Below are positions 5,987 through 13,359 of a DNA stretch of 20,815 bases, in pieces. The DNA lies in the IMG/VR virus record IMGVR_UViG_3300025070_000295, positions 1 to 20,815 of that record; one strand, given 5' to 3'. Source of the DNA: a virus. The position numbers were made by a program, and so were the translations under genes. The notes beneath the pieces are model-generated. The model was not told the DNA's origin. It saw nothing but the letters and a program-made list of their open reading frames with translations, and made no database searches. Numbering within the stretch: position 1 is the stretch's first letter; every line of letters starts with the position of its first letter.

Positions 5987-6400
5987 TTAGAGGTCGCTTA
6001 ATTGTGGCCTCTTTTTTTGTAATTGGAAGTGTGGCATATCAATAAATGATTTCCATAAACCACCCCACTCTAATGAAACATTTAACTGACTTGCTGATTG
6101 TAGCATTGCCGTTGCAACCATTGCTAAATGCTCCTCTTTCCAAGATGCTTTGCCATTTACATAAGCATATACATCTAATGCCTCTCCTGTTTGATGCGAA
6201 CTGATTTTCTCATATCCATCGCACTTAGATAAGCCAGCTGTAAATAGTTCATATTGCTCTGCTTGTGTACGCAAACCACCATGAAGTGGTATACCAAAAT
6301 CAACCTTAGTAATTTGTATTGCAAGTCTAGCCACTTTAAATATGTCTGGGTCAACACCCAGCAATCTGTTCTTGCTACTTTTACTAAATCTGAAAGGCAT
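5987..6400 (-). CDS. Endolysin, M15-family peptidase (L-alanyl-D-glutamate type)
   Basis: A 137-residue zinc peptidase that cuts peptidoglycan cross-links at lysis. The VanY/M15 motifs are complete: SSHQTGEALDV at residues 67-77 (zinc ligands H69 and D76), the general base region in EWGGLW (E111), and DMPHFQL at 121-127 (third ligand H124). GGLRTQAEQ near 41-49 is also typical. There is no cell-wall binding domain and no signal peptide, so release depends on the holin encoded directly upstream (stop TAA adjoins this ATG, with ribosome site ggcgag). Small single-domain M15 endolysins are common in phages of Gram-negative hosts. Confidence 0.92.
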   Translation of the reverse strand: MPFRFSKSSKNRLLGVDPDIFKVARLAIQITKVDFGIPLHGGLRTQAEQYELFTAGLSKCDGYEKISSHQTGEALDVYAYVNGKASWKEEHLAMVATAMLQSASQLNVSLEWGGLWKSFIDMPHFQLQKKRPQLSDL

Positions 6401-6817
6401 TTACTCGCCTGTACCTTTGTATGTCTTAATAGCTTTCTCTACTGACCTACCACCAATGTAACCACCAACGCCTAACGTGATTAAGTTCCACAAGCTTTGA
6501 TATTCTTTCTCTGTCATGCCTTCAGCCTCAAAGCCAAGAAAACGTGCTACAACTAATCCTGTGAAAGTAAGCATAACTAATGGCCTCCAATTAGCTGTTA
6601 ACCAATGCTCTGAACTTGCTTCGCTGTTTACTATCTTGGCCTGACCCATAAGCAATTCTGTGTTATATTCATGAACTCTGTCCATTGCTCTGCCTTGCAC
6701 CTCAAGTAACAGTCGCTTCTGTTCAAGTTTTTCTTCTTTTGACGTATGTAAGTTGTCTATTAGTTCCGTAGCTGGCTTAAATATACCTGCAATAAGTTCT
6801 GTAATACCTAAGCTCAT
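6401..6817 (-). CDS. Holin (3TM / GTA-holin-like family)
   Basis: A 138-residue membrane protein resembling the 3TM holin family found with phage and gene-transfer-agent lysis genes. The N-terminal part (residues 1-65) starts with a weakly hydrophobic segment and then a charged helix (TSKEEKLEQKRLLLE). The family signature follows: SEHWLTANWRPLVML at 69-83, a membrane segment at about 79-96, then a second at about 108-124 ending in GGYIGGRSVEKA. Such proteins form the lesion that lets endolysin reach the wall. It overlaps the upstream gene by 4 nt (ATGA) and adjoins the endolysin gene, giving a compact lysis cassette. Confidence 0.82.
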   Translation of the reverse strand: MSLGITELIAGIFKPATELIDNLHTSKEEKLEQKRLLLEVQGRAMDRVHEYNTELLMGQAKIVNSEASSEHWLTANWRPLVMLTFTGLVVARFLGFEAEGMTEKEYQSLWNLITLGVGGYIGGRSVEKAIKTYKGTGE

Positions 6818-7074
6818 TTATCAACCTTTGCATCAAGCTTCTGGTCTATTGCATCTAGCTTAGTAAATAACCTTTGTACTATTTCATTAAACTCTGCACG
6901 TTTTATATAATTACCTGCAACAGTAACTTCTATTTTAGTAAGTTTGTCATTAATTTCTTTATCTGATTGTTCTAAGTCTTTAACGCCTGTCCATATTGTT
7001 CTAAGCATTGCACCTAGCATAATACTTGCGCCAGTTAGTAATACGTTTACGAGATTTTGTTCCATAATAGCCAT
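6814..7074 (-). CDS. Small membrane-anchored coiled-coil protein of the lysis cassette
   Basis: An 86-residue protein with one N-terminal hydrophobic segment (VNVLLTGASIMLGAMLRTIW, residues 8-27), then a charged heptad-rich helix (KDLEQSDKEINDKLTKIEV) and a second helical stretch to the end. The build, a short membrane anchor plus soluble coiled coil, is that of small phage lysis accessory proteins such as Rz-like spanins or antiholins, but no family signature is visible. An alternative start lies 3 codons later. It overlaps the upstream gene by 28 nt and the holin by 4 nt. Role inferred from position only. Confidence 0.65.
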   Translation of the reverse strand: MAIMEQNLVNVLLTGASIMLGAMLRTIWTGVKDLEQSDKEINDKLTKIEVTVAGNYIKRAEFNEIVQRLFTKLDAIDQKLDAKVDK

Positions 7075-7463
7075 CGCTCATACCGACCTAGCAAAAGCTT
7101 GTAACCAATGTATGGCAAAGCCAGCCTAAATCTAAATTGATACATAGGTTCACTGCATTCAAGATTGCAACGATTAACCCATGCTCGTTTATTTAAATCT
7201 ATGAAACGTCCCTGACTTTTCACTACTAATGTCTTGGCTCCACCAAGTGTAACAGAATAGATACTGCAGCGTCTGGTCAACAACGAAAGCAATGCTCTTT
7301 TTGTACTGTTCTTGTTCAATAAATATACTGCTGTTACTGCATAGTCAAATTTGTCACCTACATAATTTCCATCGCCATTAGGTTTTATAATTTGCCAGCC
7401 ATCGACTAACTTATGCTCGTCGCCAATTATCCAGTCTTTTGTTATGCTTAGTAAATTATTCAT
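7047..7463 (-). CDS. Hypothetical protein between tail fibre and lysis genes
   Basis: A 138-residue basic protein that I do not recognise. The N-terminal part (LSITKDWIIGDEHKLVDGWQIIKPNG) looks soluble. The C-terminal third, from about residue 108, contains RFRLALPYIGYKLLLGRYERWLLW, rich in Trp, Tyr, Leu and Arg, possibly membrane- or surface-seeking. Two cysteines (CSIYS and RCNLEC regions) do not form a clear motif. Its ATG directly follows the tail fibre stop with a weak ribosome site, suggesting coupling. It could be a lysis accessory, a fibre-assembly factor or an internal protein. Confidence 0.65.
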   Translation of the reverse strand: MNNLLSITKDWIIGDEHKLVDGWQIIKPNGDGNYVGDKFDYAVTAVYLLNKNSTKRALLSLLTRRCSIYSVTLGGAKTLVVKSQGRFIDLNKRAWVNRCNLECSEPMYQFRFRLALPYIGYKLLLGRYERWLLWNKIS

Positions 7464-10400
7464 TTATGCTTCTAATGCTTCTAGGCGTGTTTCTAATGCT
7501 TCAATCTTAGCAATAGCGTCTTGTAATGCTGAAGTTAGCAACGGCACTATCTTACTTTGGTCAATACCTTGATAATCTGGCACTTGCCTTGTTGCCATAA
7601 CTTTTTCTGTTGTTTCGCGCCATAGTTGACCTTCCTCAAGTTCATCTGGCTTCTCAACATCTGAGCTATGTATTACTTCATCAATAGCAGGGGTTAGCTC
7701 TTGCTCTTGCTCCTCATAAGTAGCCTCAACAGCAGGTGTAACAAGTTGCTCACGTTCTTCTGTTACCGCTTCAATTGCAGGTGTAACAAGTTGCTCTTGT
7801 TCCTCTGTTATCGCTTCGACAGCAGGTGTTAACTCATTTCCATCATCGTCATAGGTAGCTTCAACAGCAGGGCTTATTTCTACTGTGATTGTTTCATAAA
7901 CAGCATCAACGGCAGGGCTTATTTCTACTGTTACAGTTTCATAAACGGCCTCAACAGCAGGTGTTAGCTCAACTTGTATTGTTTCATATGTTGCTTTTAC
8001 GGCAGGAGTATATATGTCACCTGTTGCTTCACTCTCAACATACTTTTGGTCACGCATTGCATCTTTTTCACCATCAACCGCTTCTGGCACTACTTCTTGT
8101 GCCTCATGTGCTAAGAAGCCGTCTACTCTAGTGCCATCGACTACCCATTCAAAGTTTACTGGCCTTAGTGCTTTAACTCTATCAATAGAGCCTGTCATTT
8201 CTTGCACATCAGTTTTAAGTCTATAGTCTGAGCTTGTAAGATAGCTAGTGCTTGAATTTAGTGTGTTTATTTTACCAACCGCACCATTGGGATTATCAAA
8301 TATAATGTGGTTTCTTAGTCCTGTTGAATCAGTTGTAGATGATATAGCGGGTGTACCTAATGCTATAACACCAACTTCAATAGCACCATCTTGATTAGGT
8401 GTTAGTGAACCAACTTCTATTGTACTTGATACAGTTAAGTCACCTGTTACATCTATACCTGAAGTGTTAACCTCTAGTTTAGTCGCAGTTCCAGCTTTGA
8501 TTTTCATTTTAGCTTGGTCTACCTCTATCTCATAGTCTGAAGTAGCACTTAAGTCATTAAATGTTAGAGTAGGCGTAAAGCTATTTATAGAAATACCACC
8601 TGACACATCTAACCCACTGCCATCTATGGTAGCTCTAACATTGCCAGCATTATCTGTCCAAGTAGTTTTACCTAATCCGTCTATTGTGAAAACTGGATAA
8701 TAACCTGCCGCTACACCATTCCAACCCATAGCCGCTTCAAATATTGTTGAAGTGCTACTTGCCCAAGCATTCATAACGGATAAGCCGTTCTTACCTGATG
8801 CGTTAGAGTTTTGTTGTACTTTAGCTAAGAAGTCACCTGTGGTTGTATATGTTGTTCCATTAGCAACGTCTATACCACCGCTATCAATACGCATACGTTC
8901 TGCGCCACCCGCTTTAATAACAGTTGCAAAACCACCATCGTTAGCATTTAGTGTTAAATTAGAATTATGTGCTTGTATCTCCGCAGGTAGCATATGCGTT
9001 CTGACTGCATCTGCATCGTTAGTAATTCTTATGGCTTCTGTAGAAGCGTTTGCAACAGTTGTTTGTAGCTTAACTTGTGGTGATGTAGTCCCTATGCCCA
9101 CGTTACCTGAGCTATCAATACGCATACGTTCTGCGTTTGCAGTTTGGTCACGAATAGCAAACCACGCAGTTGCCTGTATCTGCCAATCTTGATTGTTATC
9201 AACATCTTCAAATGTAATATAAGGTGCGTTCGATGCTAAATGTAGTAGTGAACTCGGTGATGTACTACCTATGCCCAAGCGCCCATAATTATCAAGACGC
9301 ATACGTTCAGTTACAACATCATCTACACCGCCATTGTTTTGCAATGTACCAAATCTAATGCAACTATCGGGCGTTGTGTCTAATGCGTTTGCTCTAATAA
9401 ATGCAAGCACCTCATTACCATCTTCGGATGTATCATTACCTTTAAAATCAATACCGCCGATTAACTCATTAGCACTAATAGATGTAATAGAATTTTCTAG
9501 TGTTAGTGTTGAGCCACCGCTTCTAGTAGCATCTATATTACCTGTTACATCTATACCACCGCTATCAATCCTCATTCTTTCGCTACCATTTGTAACAAAA
9601 TATTGTACGTCAGTATCAAACTCAAAATAATTGTTTGAGTCACCATGATGCAACAATCTATCTTTGAGCACTATGTCCTCAACATTATCAATTATATTGC
9701 CGTTCATTTGCAGTTGACCTGTCAGTGTCAATGAACCTGTTACATCTATACCAGTAGATGTTGTAGCTAGTTTAGACGCGCCACCATAGTATAATGATAC
9801 CGCGTCATTTCCGTCTGCTGTTAGTAAGTTAGTACCTACCTCATCTTGTAAGCGTATATACTGTCCTTTAACAATAACGTCGCCTGTACCTGTATCTGAA
9901 ATGTAAGAGTTACTACCATCGTGATAGATTTGTAAGTCTGAGCTAGTACCATATTTAGCTTTGACATTATCGTTAAACAGTATGTCACCTGTCATAGTGC
10001 CACCAGCTTTAGGTAGCGCAGCATCAGCAGTATTTGTTGTAGTAGTTAATACAGCATCTCTTGCAGCTATATTAACGCCATCTACTGTGCCTGACACAGC
10101 AATGTCACCTGTTACATCTAGATTACCACTAGAGATAGTTCCAGTTGTTGTAATATTACCAGATGTATCAATATTTGCTTCTGCAGTTGTATTACTACCA
10201 CCGAAATAATGTGTACTTCTTGACTCTATTCTTGAACCCCATACTTCAATTGGTACTGCTTCATCTCTTTGTATCAATAAAAAACTTGATTTGGAACCTA
10301 TATTCCTTGCATCTGTGGCAACATTTCCACCACCATCGCCGATTTCTATCTCCGAAACATCTATAGCATCAAAAGTAGATGTGCCTGTAGCAGTAATATT

Positions 10401-11459
10401 ACCTGTTACATCTAACCCTGAAGTCGTAGCACGTAAGACACTGTCTTGCGAACCAACATTAACAATAAATCTAGGATTTGAACCTGTTTCGCCTTTATCA
10501 ACGTGGATTTGTAATGAACCAGCACTAGAGTTACTATCAATACTCGTAGTTACATTCGTATTTGTATCTACAAGTAATATTTCTGGGTCTGAGGATTCAA
10601 GTGTCAATTTACCTGCAATATCTATATTACCTGTGCCTGTAATATCGTGTGAATTAAGACTTAAGTTGCCTCCAAGTTGTGGTGTAGTATCGTCTACAAC
10701 GTGTGCTAGTCCGCTACTGCCGCCTGTTGCAGATATAGTACCATCAGCCGCTATTGTCACGTTAGTACCAGCAGTAAGTGAAGCAACAACATTTGTTGTG
10801 TCTGTAACATCAGCCGATGCTTCTATTCCGTCTAATTTTGTATGGTCGGCATCTGTGAATGCGTTTGTATTGCTATTGCTCTCGTATGCTGTTTTAATCT
10901 GCGCTGCAGTCTGATCTGCCGTAGCACCCGGCTCTATACCACTTAGTTTACTTACATCAGCGTCAGCAAAATTGTTTGTGTTTGCATTACTTTCATACGC
11001 TGTTTTGATTTGCGCTGCTGTTTGGTCAGCTGTTGCTCCAGATTCAATGCCGTCAAGCTTTGTGCCATCTGCTGATACATCACGCCCATCAATAGTACCA
11101 GTAATAGCTATATTGCCTGTGCCTGTGATATTCCGATTATTTAAATCAAGATTACCGCCAAGCTGGGGAGTCAAGTCCTGTACAATAGCAGTAATACCAG
11201 CATTTTCATCTGTGCCATTTACCCACACATTACCATTGTACTTTAATACTTGACCGCTAATTGCATTGTTAACCTGTACGTCTGTAATGTTATCTAGTAT
11301 GTGATTGTGACCATTATCTACAACAGTTACGACAATATCTATATCGCCTGTGGTGTAATCTAACGTACCGCTACCTGTTGCTTGCCCAGTAAGGTTTGTC
11401 GTTAAATCTGTAGGTACGGGTACGGGTGAACCACCAGCACTATCTTCAGCTATTGGCAT
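7464..11459 (-). CDS. Large tail fibre/tailspike with C-terminal S74 intramolecular chaperone
   Basis: A 1331-residue adhesion protein. The N-terminus (residues 1-110) is probably the virion-attachment part. Residues 134-217 hold KLxGIExGATADQTAAQIKTAYES repeats. From about 225 to 1075 there are many repeats of the types ITGTGNI, GIDVTGNI and ERMRIDSSGNVGIGTTSP, typical of beta-structured trimeric fibres. A peptidase S74 chaperone begins near residue 1076 with SSDYRLK; S1077 and K1082 have the spacing of the autocleavage dyad, and GFLAHEAQEVVPEAV follows. Seven 15-residue repeats interrupt this domain at 1151-1255. The protein closes with YQGIDQSKIVPLL and a coiled coil (IEALETRLEALEA). A good ribosome site (ggagag) fixes the start. 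It is expected to fold as a trimer, release the C-terminal chaperone and bind host surface sugars. Confidence 0.9.
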   Translation of the reverse strand: MPIAEDSAGGSPVPVPTDLTTNLTGQATGSGTLDYTTGDIDIVVTVVDNGHNHILDNITDVQVNNAISGQVLKYNGNVWVNGTDENAGITAIVQDLTPQLGGNLDLNNRNITGTGNIAITGTIDGRDVSADGTKLDGIESGATADQTAAQIKTAYESNANTNNFADADVSKLSGIEPGATADQTAAQIKTAYESNSNTNAFTDADHTKLDGIEASADVTDTTNVVASLTAGTNVTIAADGTISATGGSSGLAHVVDDTTPQLGGNLSLNSHDITGTGNIDIAGKLTLESSDPEILLVDTNTNVTTSIDSNSSAGSLQIHVDKGETGSNPRFIVNVGSQDSVLRATTSGLDVTGNITATGTSTFDAIDVSEIEIGDGGGNVATDARNIGSKSSFLLIQRDEAVPIEVWGSRIESRSTHYFGGSNTTAEANIDTSGNITTTGTISSGNLDVTGDIAVSGTVDGVNIAARDAVLTTTTNTADAALPKAGGTMTGDILFNDNVKAKYGTSSDLQIYHDGSNSYISDTGTGDVIVKGQYIRLQDEVGTNLLTADGNDAVSLYYGGASKLATTSTGIDVTGSLTLTGQLQMNGNIIDNVEDIVLKDRLLHHGDSNNYFEFDTDVQYFVTNGSERMRIDSGGIDVTGNIDATRSGGSTLTLENSITSISANELIGGIDFKGNDTSEDGNEVLAFIRANALDTTPDSCIRFGTLQNNGGVDDVVTERMRLDNYGRLGIGSTSPSSLLHLASNAPYITFEDVDNNQDWQIQATAWFAIRDQTANAERMRIDSSGNVGIGTTSPQVKLQTTVANASTEAIRITNDADAVRTHMLPAEIQAHNSNLTLNANDGGFATVIKAGGAERMRIDSGGIDVANGTTYTTTGDFLAKVQQNSNASGKNGLSVMNAWASSTSTIFEAAMGWNGVAAGYYPVFTIDGLGKTTWTDNAGNVRATIDGSGLDVSGGISINSFTPTLTFNDLSATSDYEIEVDQAKMKIKAGTATKLEVNTSGIDVTGDLTVSSTIEVGSLTPNQDGAIEVGVIALGTPAISSTTDSTGLRNHIIFDNPNGAVGKINTLNSSTSYLTSSDYRLKTDVQEMTGSIDRVKALRPVNFEWVVDGTRVDGFLAHEAQEVVPEAVDGEKDAMRDQKYVESEATGDIYTPAVKATYETIQVELTPAVEAVYETVTVEISPAVDAVYETITVEISPAVEATYDDDGNELTPAVEAITEEQEQLVTPAIEAVTEEREQLVTPAVEATYEEQEQELTPAIDEVIHSSDVEKPDELEEGQLWRETTEKVMATRQVPDYQGIDQSKIVPLLTSALQDAIAKIEALETRLEALEA
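7695..8009 (-). repeat. Seven tandem 45-bp repeats (15-residue units) in the tail fibre C-terminus
   Basis: Residues 1151-1255 are seven consecutive 15-residue units starting TPAVKATYE, TPAVEAVYE, SPAVDAVYE, SPAVEATYD, TPAVEAITE, TPAIEAVTE and TPAVEATYE; an eighth starts TPAIDE and degenerates. The 45-bp period is visible in DNA, for example gcagggcttatttctactgt at 7868 and 7913, and gcaggtgtaacaagttgctc at 7732 and 7777. Units are acidic and proline-containing. Confidence 0.93.
10839..11060 (-). repeat. Two 37-residue tandem repeats (111 bp) near the tail fibre N-terminus
   Basis: Residues 134-170 and 171-207 share KLxGIExGATADQTAAQIK and TAYESNxNTN, and a third partial copy (KLDGIEASADVTDTTNV) follows. 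The protein core is identical between copies although the DNA differs at many third codon positions. Confidence 0.85.
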
Positions 11460-11470
11460 TTAACTCTCCA

Positions 11471-11752
11471 TTACCATTTTACGCGATTTGCCCAATAGGC
11501 TGCGCTTGATTTACCTTTTGCTATGTTCTTGCGATGTCTCGCTTTAAAACTAGCTCTCTTTTTCTTCATGCGTTGGCTTTCACCAGCCTTAGGCTTTCCT
11601 GCTGTGCTAGCACCTTGCTGTCCAAAGCGTATGATCTTCTCTTTGCCGTCATAACATGATTTTACAACGTGCGACTTCTTACTATGCCCGGGCGTACGTC
11701 TAGGCTTGTTGCACTTCATCTTAGCTTTTAATATGGGTTTGCGGCTAATCAT
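11471..11752 (-). CDS. Small strongly basic phage protein
   Basis: A 93-residue Lys/Arg-rich protein. A central block KEKIIRFGQQGASTAG and a C-terminal block SFKARHRKNIAKGKSSAAYWANRVKW stand out as well-formed and match, from memory, a small protein family recurrent in phages, whose function I cannot name. The charge suggests nucleic acid contact, perhaps DNA inside the virion. Its position between an internal/ejection protein and the tail fibre supports a structural or packaged role. The start overlaps the upstream stop by 4 nt (ATGA); a later Met at residue 12 is possible. Existence sure, function unknown. Confidence 0.75.
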   Translation of the reverse strand: MISRKPILKAKMKCNKPRRTPGHSKKSHVVKSCYDGKEKIIRFGQQGASTAGKPKAGESQRMKKKRASFKARHRKNIAKGKSSAAYWANRVKW

Positions 11753-13359
11753 TTGTTTCGATAACCGCCTGGGTATAAATCTACTTTATAATCTCTTGAA
11801 TCTTTATCTTCATTTACAAGTGTATTTGATATAATATTAGCTTTTACTGCTAATTCACGTTGTGCTGGTGTAAGCATATTACCGCTTTCGTTTATTTCAT
11901 AGAATGTTTTTAACAATTTATTTATATCACTACGTGCTTTTACTTTTGATGCAGCACTAGCGCCTTCTAATGCAGCTAATGTAGCTGTTGCTACTGCAGT
12001 TCCGCCTCCAAGACCTCCACTACTATAATCTACTGTTAATCCGCCTAATAACCCTAACACACCAATCGTACTGCCTTGCCCTTTACCACCAGCTAACGCT
12101 AAATCACCTGCTTTTTCTAGTCCTCTAACCCCTAAACTTGGTGCTATTACATCATTAATTGCTTTTATTTGCTCTGGTGTAGCATTGCTATATAGTTGTT
12201 CTTTATTTACGTTTACAGTGTTTCTACCTTTATCATATATTGGTATACGACTTGTTGTAACGTCGGGTGGTCTTTTACCTGCTACTTCACCAGTTTTATT
12301 TTTTATATCTGTTGGATTAACTGTTCTATTTATTATATCTGTTTTAACTTCTCTAATGTGTGCATCATTTCCACCTTTAAAAATTTCATGTGCATTTACA
12401 ACGCCATCGTCTGTAGAATTTAATAGTACATCATCTACTTCTTTTTTTATCATGGCTAATTGTGCAGCATTTGTTGTGCCATCCTTAATACTAGACGTTG
12501 CTTTTCTTATTATTTGTTGTATTTCATCTGTATTTGTGCCATTATTAGCTGCCTTTCTAATTTCTTCTATTATATTTTTTGTGCTTTCCTCTACGCCTGC
12601 ATCTCTATCTTTAAATTTTGGATGGTTATCCAGTTTATTTATTATGTTTGCCATGTCATTACTTGGTATATCAGTTTTTAGTTCTATAGCTGCATTATAT
12701 GCGTCGATTTTAAATTTAGTGTTTTTTTCTATTGCATCTGATATTAGTCTGCCGTCAGTAAATAAATCTTTTGCACCTTTTAATCCACTAAAAGCCCCTC
12801 TTGTTAGTTTGTCTAATGCAACTGTGCCAACTGCATCGAATGCCGCACGTTTACCTATTTCATCAGCTTTAGCTCCTTCAGAAAAAGATTCTGTAGCGCC
12901 GTAAGTTGTTGCGTCTATTACACCTTCTTTTAATCCATATTCAGCCCCTTCTTTACCCGCAAGTTTTGCTACTCCAGTCGAACCTGCAGTTAGTATTTTG
13001 CCCGGCCCCATAAATCCTAGTATATTACCTAAAATGTTACCCCCTGTAGAAGTTTTTGGATATGCATCTTGCAAATAATTTACATTTTCACGTTTTCTTT
13101 TTAATGCTTCAGGGTATGTTTCATTTGGATCTAAAGCCGCATCAATGCCAGCACTAGCAAGTGTGCTCAATCCAGCAGTTGCTCCTCTTAATAATCCTGA
13201 TAGTCCAGCTCTGCCTTGCATAGTTAAATTATTATTAGGATTTGCTTCTGTATCCATAGGTATACTGTCAGCTTCTTTTGCTATAGGTATTCTGTTAGCT
13301 TCTTCCTCTGTTATGTATCTAATATTGCCATTTACATCTTTGTATTTAACTGTTTTCAT
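11749..13359 (-). CDS. Putative internal virion / DNA ejection protein (536 aa)
   Basis: A 536-residue protein. The N-terminus binds no obvious motif. Residues 45-170 are Gly/Ala-rich helices with the pattern GLLRGATAGLSTLASAGID and a TGGNILGNILGFMGPG stretch, commonly seen in podovirus internal or ejection proteins (from family memory). The middle (about 200-340) is charged and helical. Residues about 425-475 are a long Gly/Ala/Leu hydrophobic stretch (GVLGLLGGLTVDYSSGG) that could insert in a membrane. It fits a protein ejected with DNA to form part of a trans-envelope channel. It overlaps the preceding gene by 1 nt (TAATG). Role inferred from composition and position. Confidence 0.62.
   Translation of the reverse strand: MKTVKYKDVNGNIRYITEEEANRIPIAKEADSIPMDTEANPNNNLTMQGRAGLSGLLRGATAGLSTLASAGIDAALDPNETYPEALKRKRENVNYLQDAYPKTSTGGNILGNILGFMGPGKILTAGSTGVAKLAGKEGAEYGLKEGVIDATTYGATESFSEGAKADEIGKRAAFDAVGTVALDKLTRGAFSGLKGAKDLFTDGRLISDAIEKNTKFKIDAYNAAIELKTDIPSNDMANIINKLDNHPKFKDRDAGVEESTKNIIEEIRKAANNGTNTDEIQQIIRKATSSIKDGTTNAAQLAMIKKEVDDVLLNSTDDGVVNAHEIFKGGNDAHIREVKTDIINRTVNPTDIKNKTGEVAGKRPPDVTTSRIPIYDKGRNTVNVNKEQLYSNATPEQIKAINDVIAPSLGVRGLEKAGDLALAGGKGQGSTIGVLGLLGGLTVDYSSGGLGGGTAVATATLAALEGASAASKVKARSDINKLLKTFYEINESGNMLTPAQRELAVKANIISNTLVNEDKDSRDYKVDLYPGGYRNK

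Noticed and set aside
5996-6004. GCTTAATTG, matching 9 of 10 bases of the early leader element, near the endolysin end
   Set aside because: It lies in coding sequence, lacks matching -10 and -35 boxes at the right distance, and a 9-base AT-rich match can occur by chance in 20 kb.
7695-8009. Tandem repeats as a CRISPR array or diversity-generating template
   Set aside because: The 45-bp units are contiguous without unique spacers, keep one reading frame and have no reverse transcriptase or cas gene nearby.
10291-10914. A 207-codon plus-strand frame opposite the tail fibre
   Set aside because: It mirrors the repeats of the fibre gene (LPVTS-type units are the reverse reading of VTGNI units), so it is a shadow.
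12185-12904. A 239-codon open frame on the plus strand opposite the 536-residue internal protein gene
   Set aside because: It is rich in Leu, Ser, Phe and Val as expected from antisense of Lys/Glu/Asn-rich coding in an AT-rich genome, has no ribosome site and conflicts with a well-formed gene.
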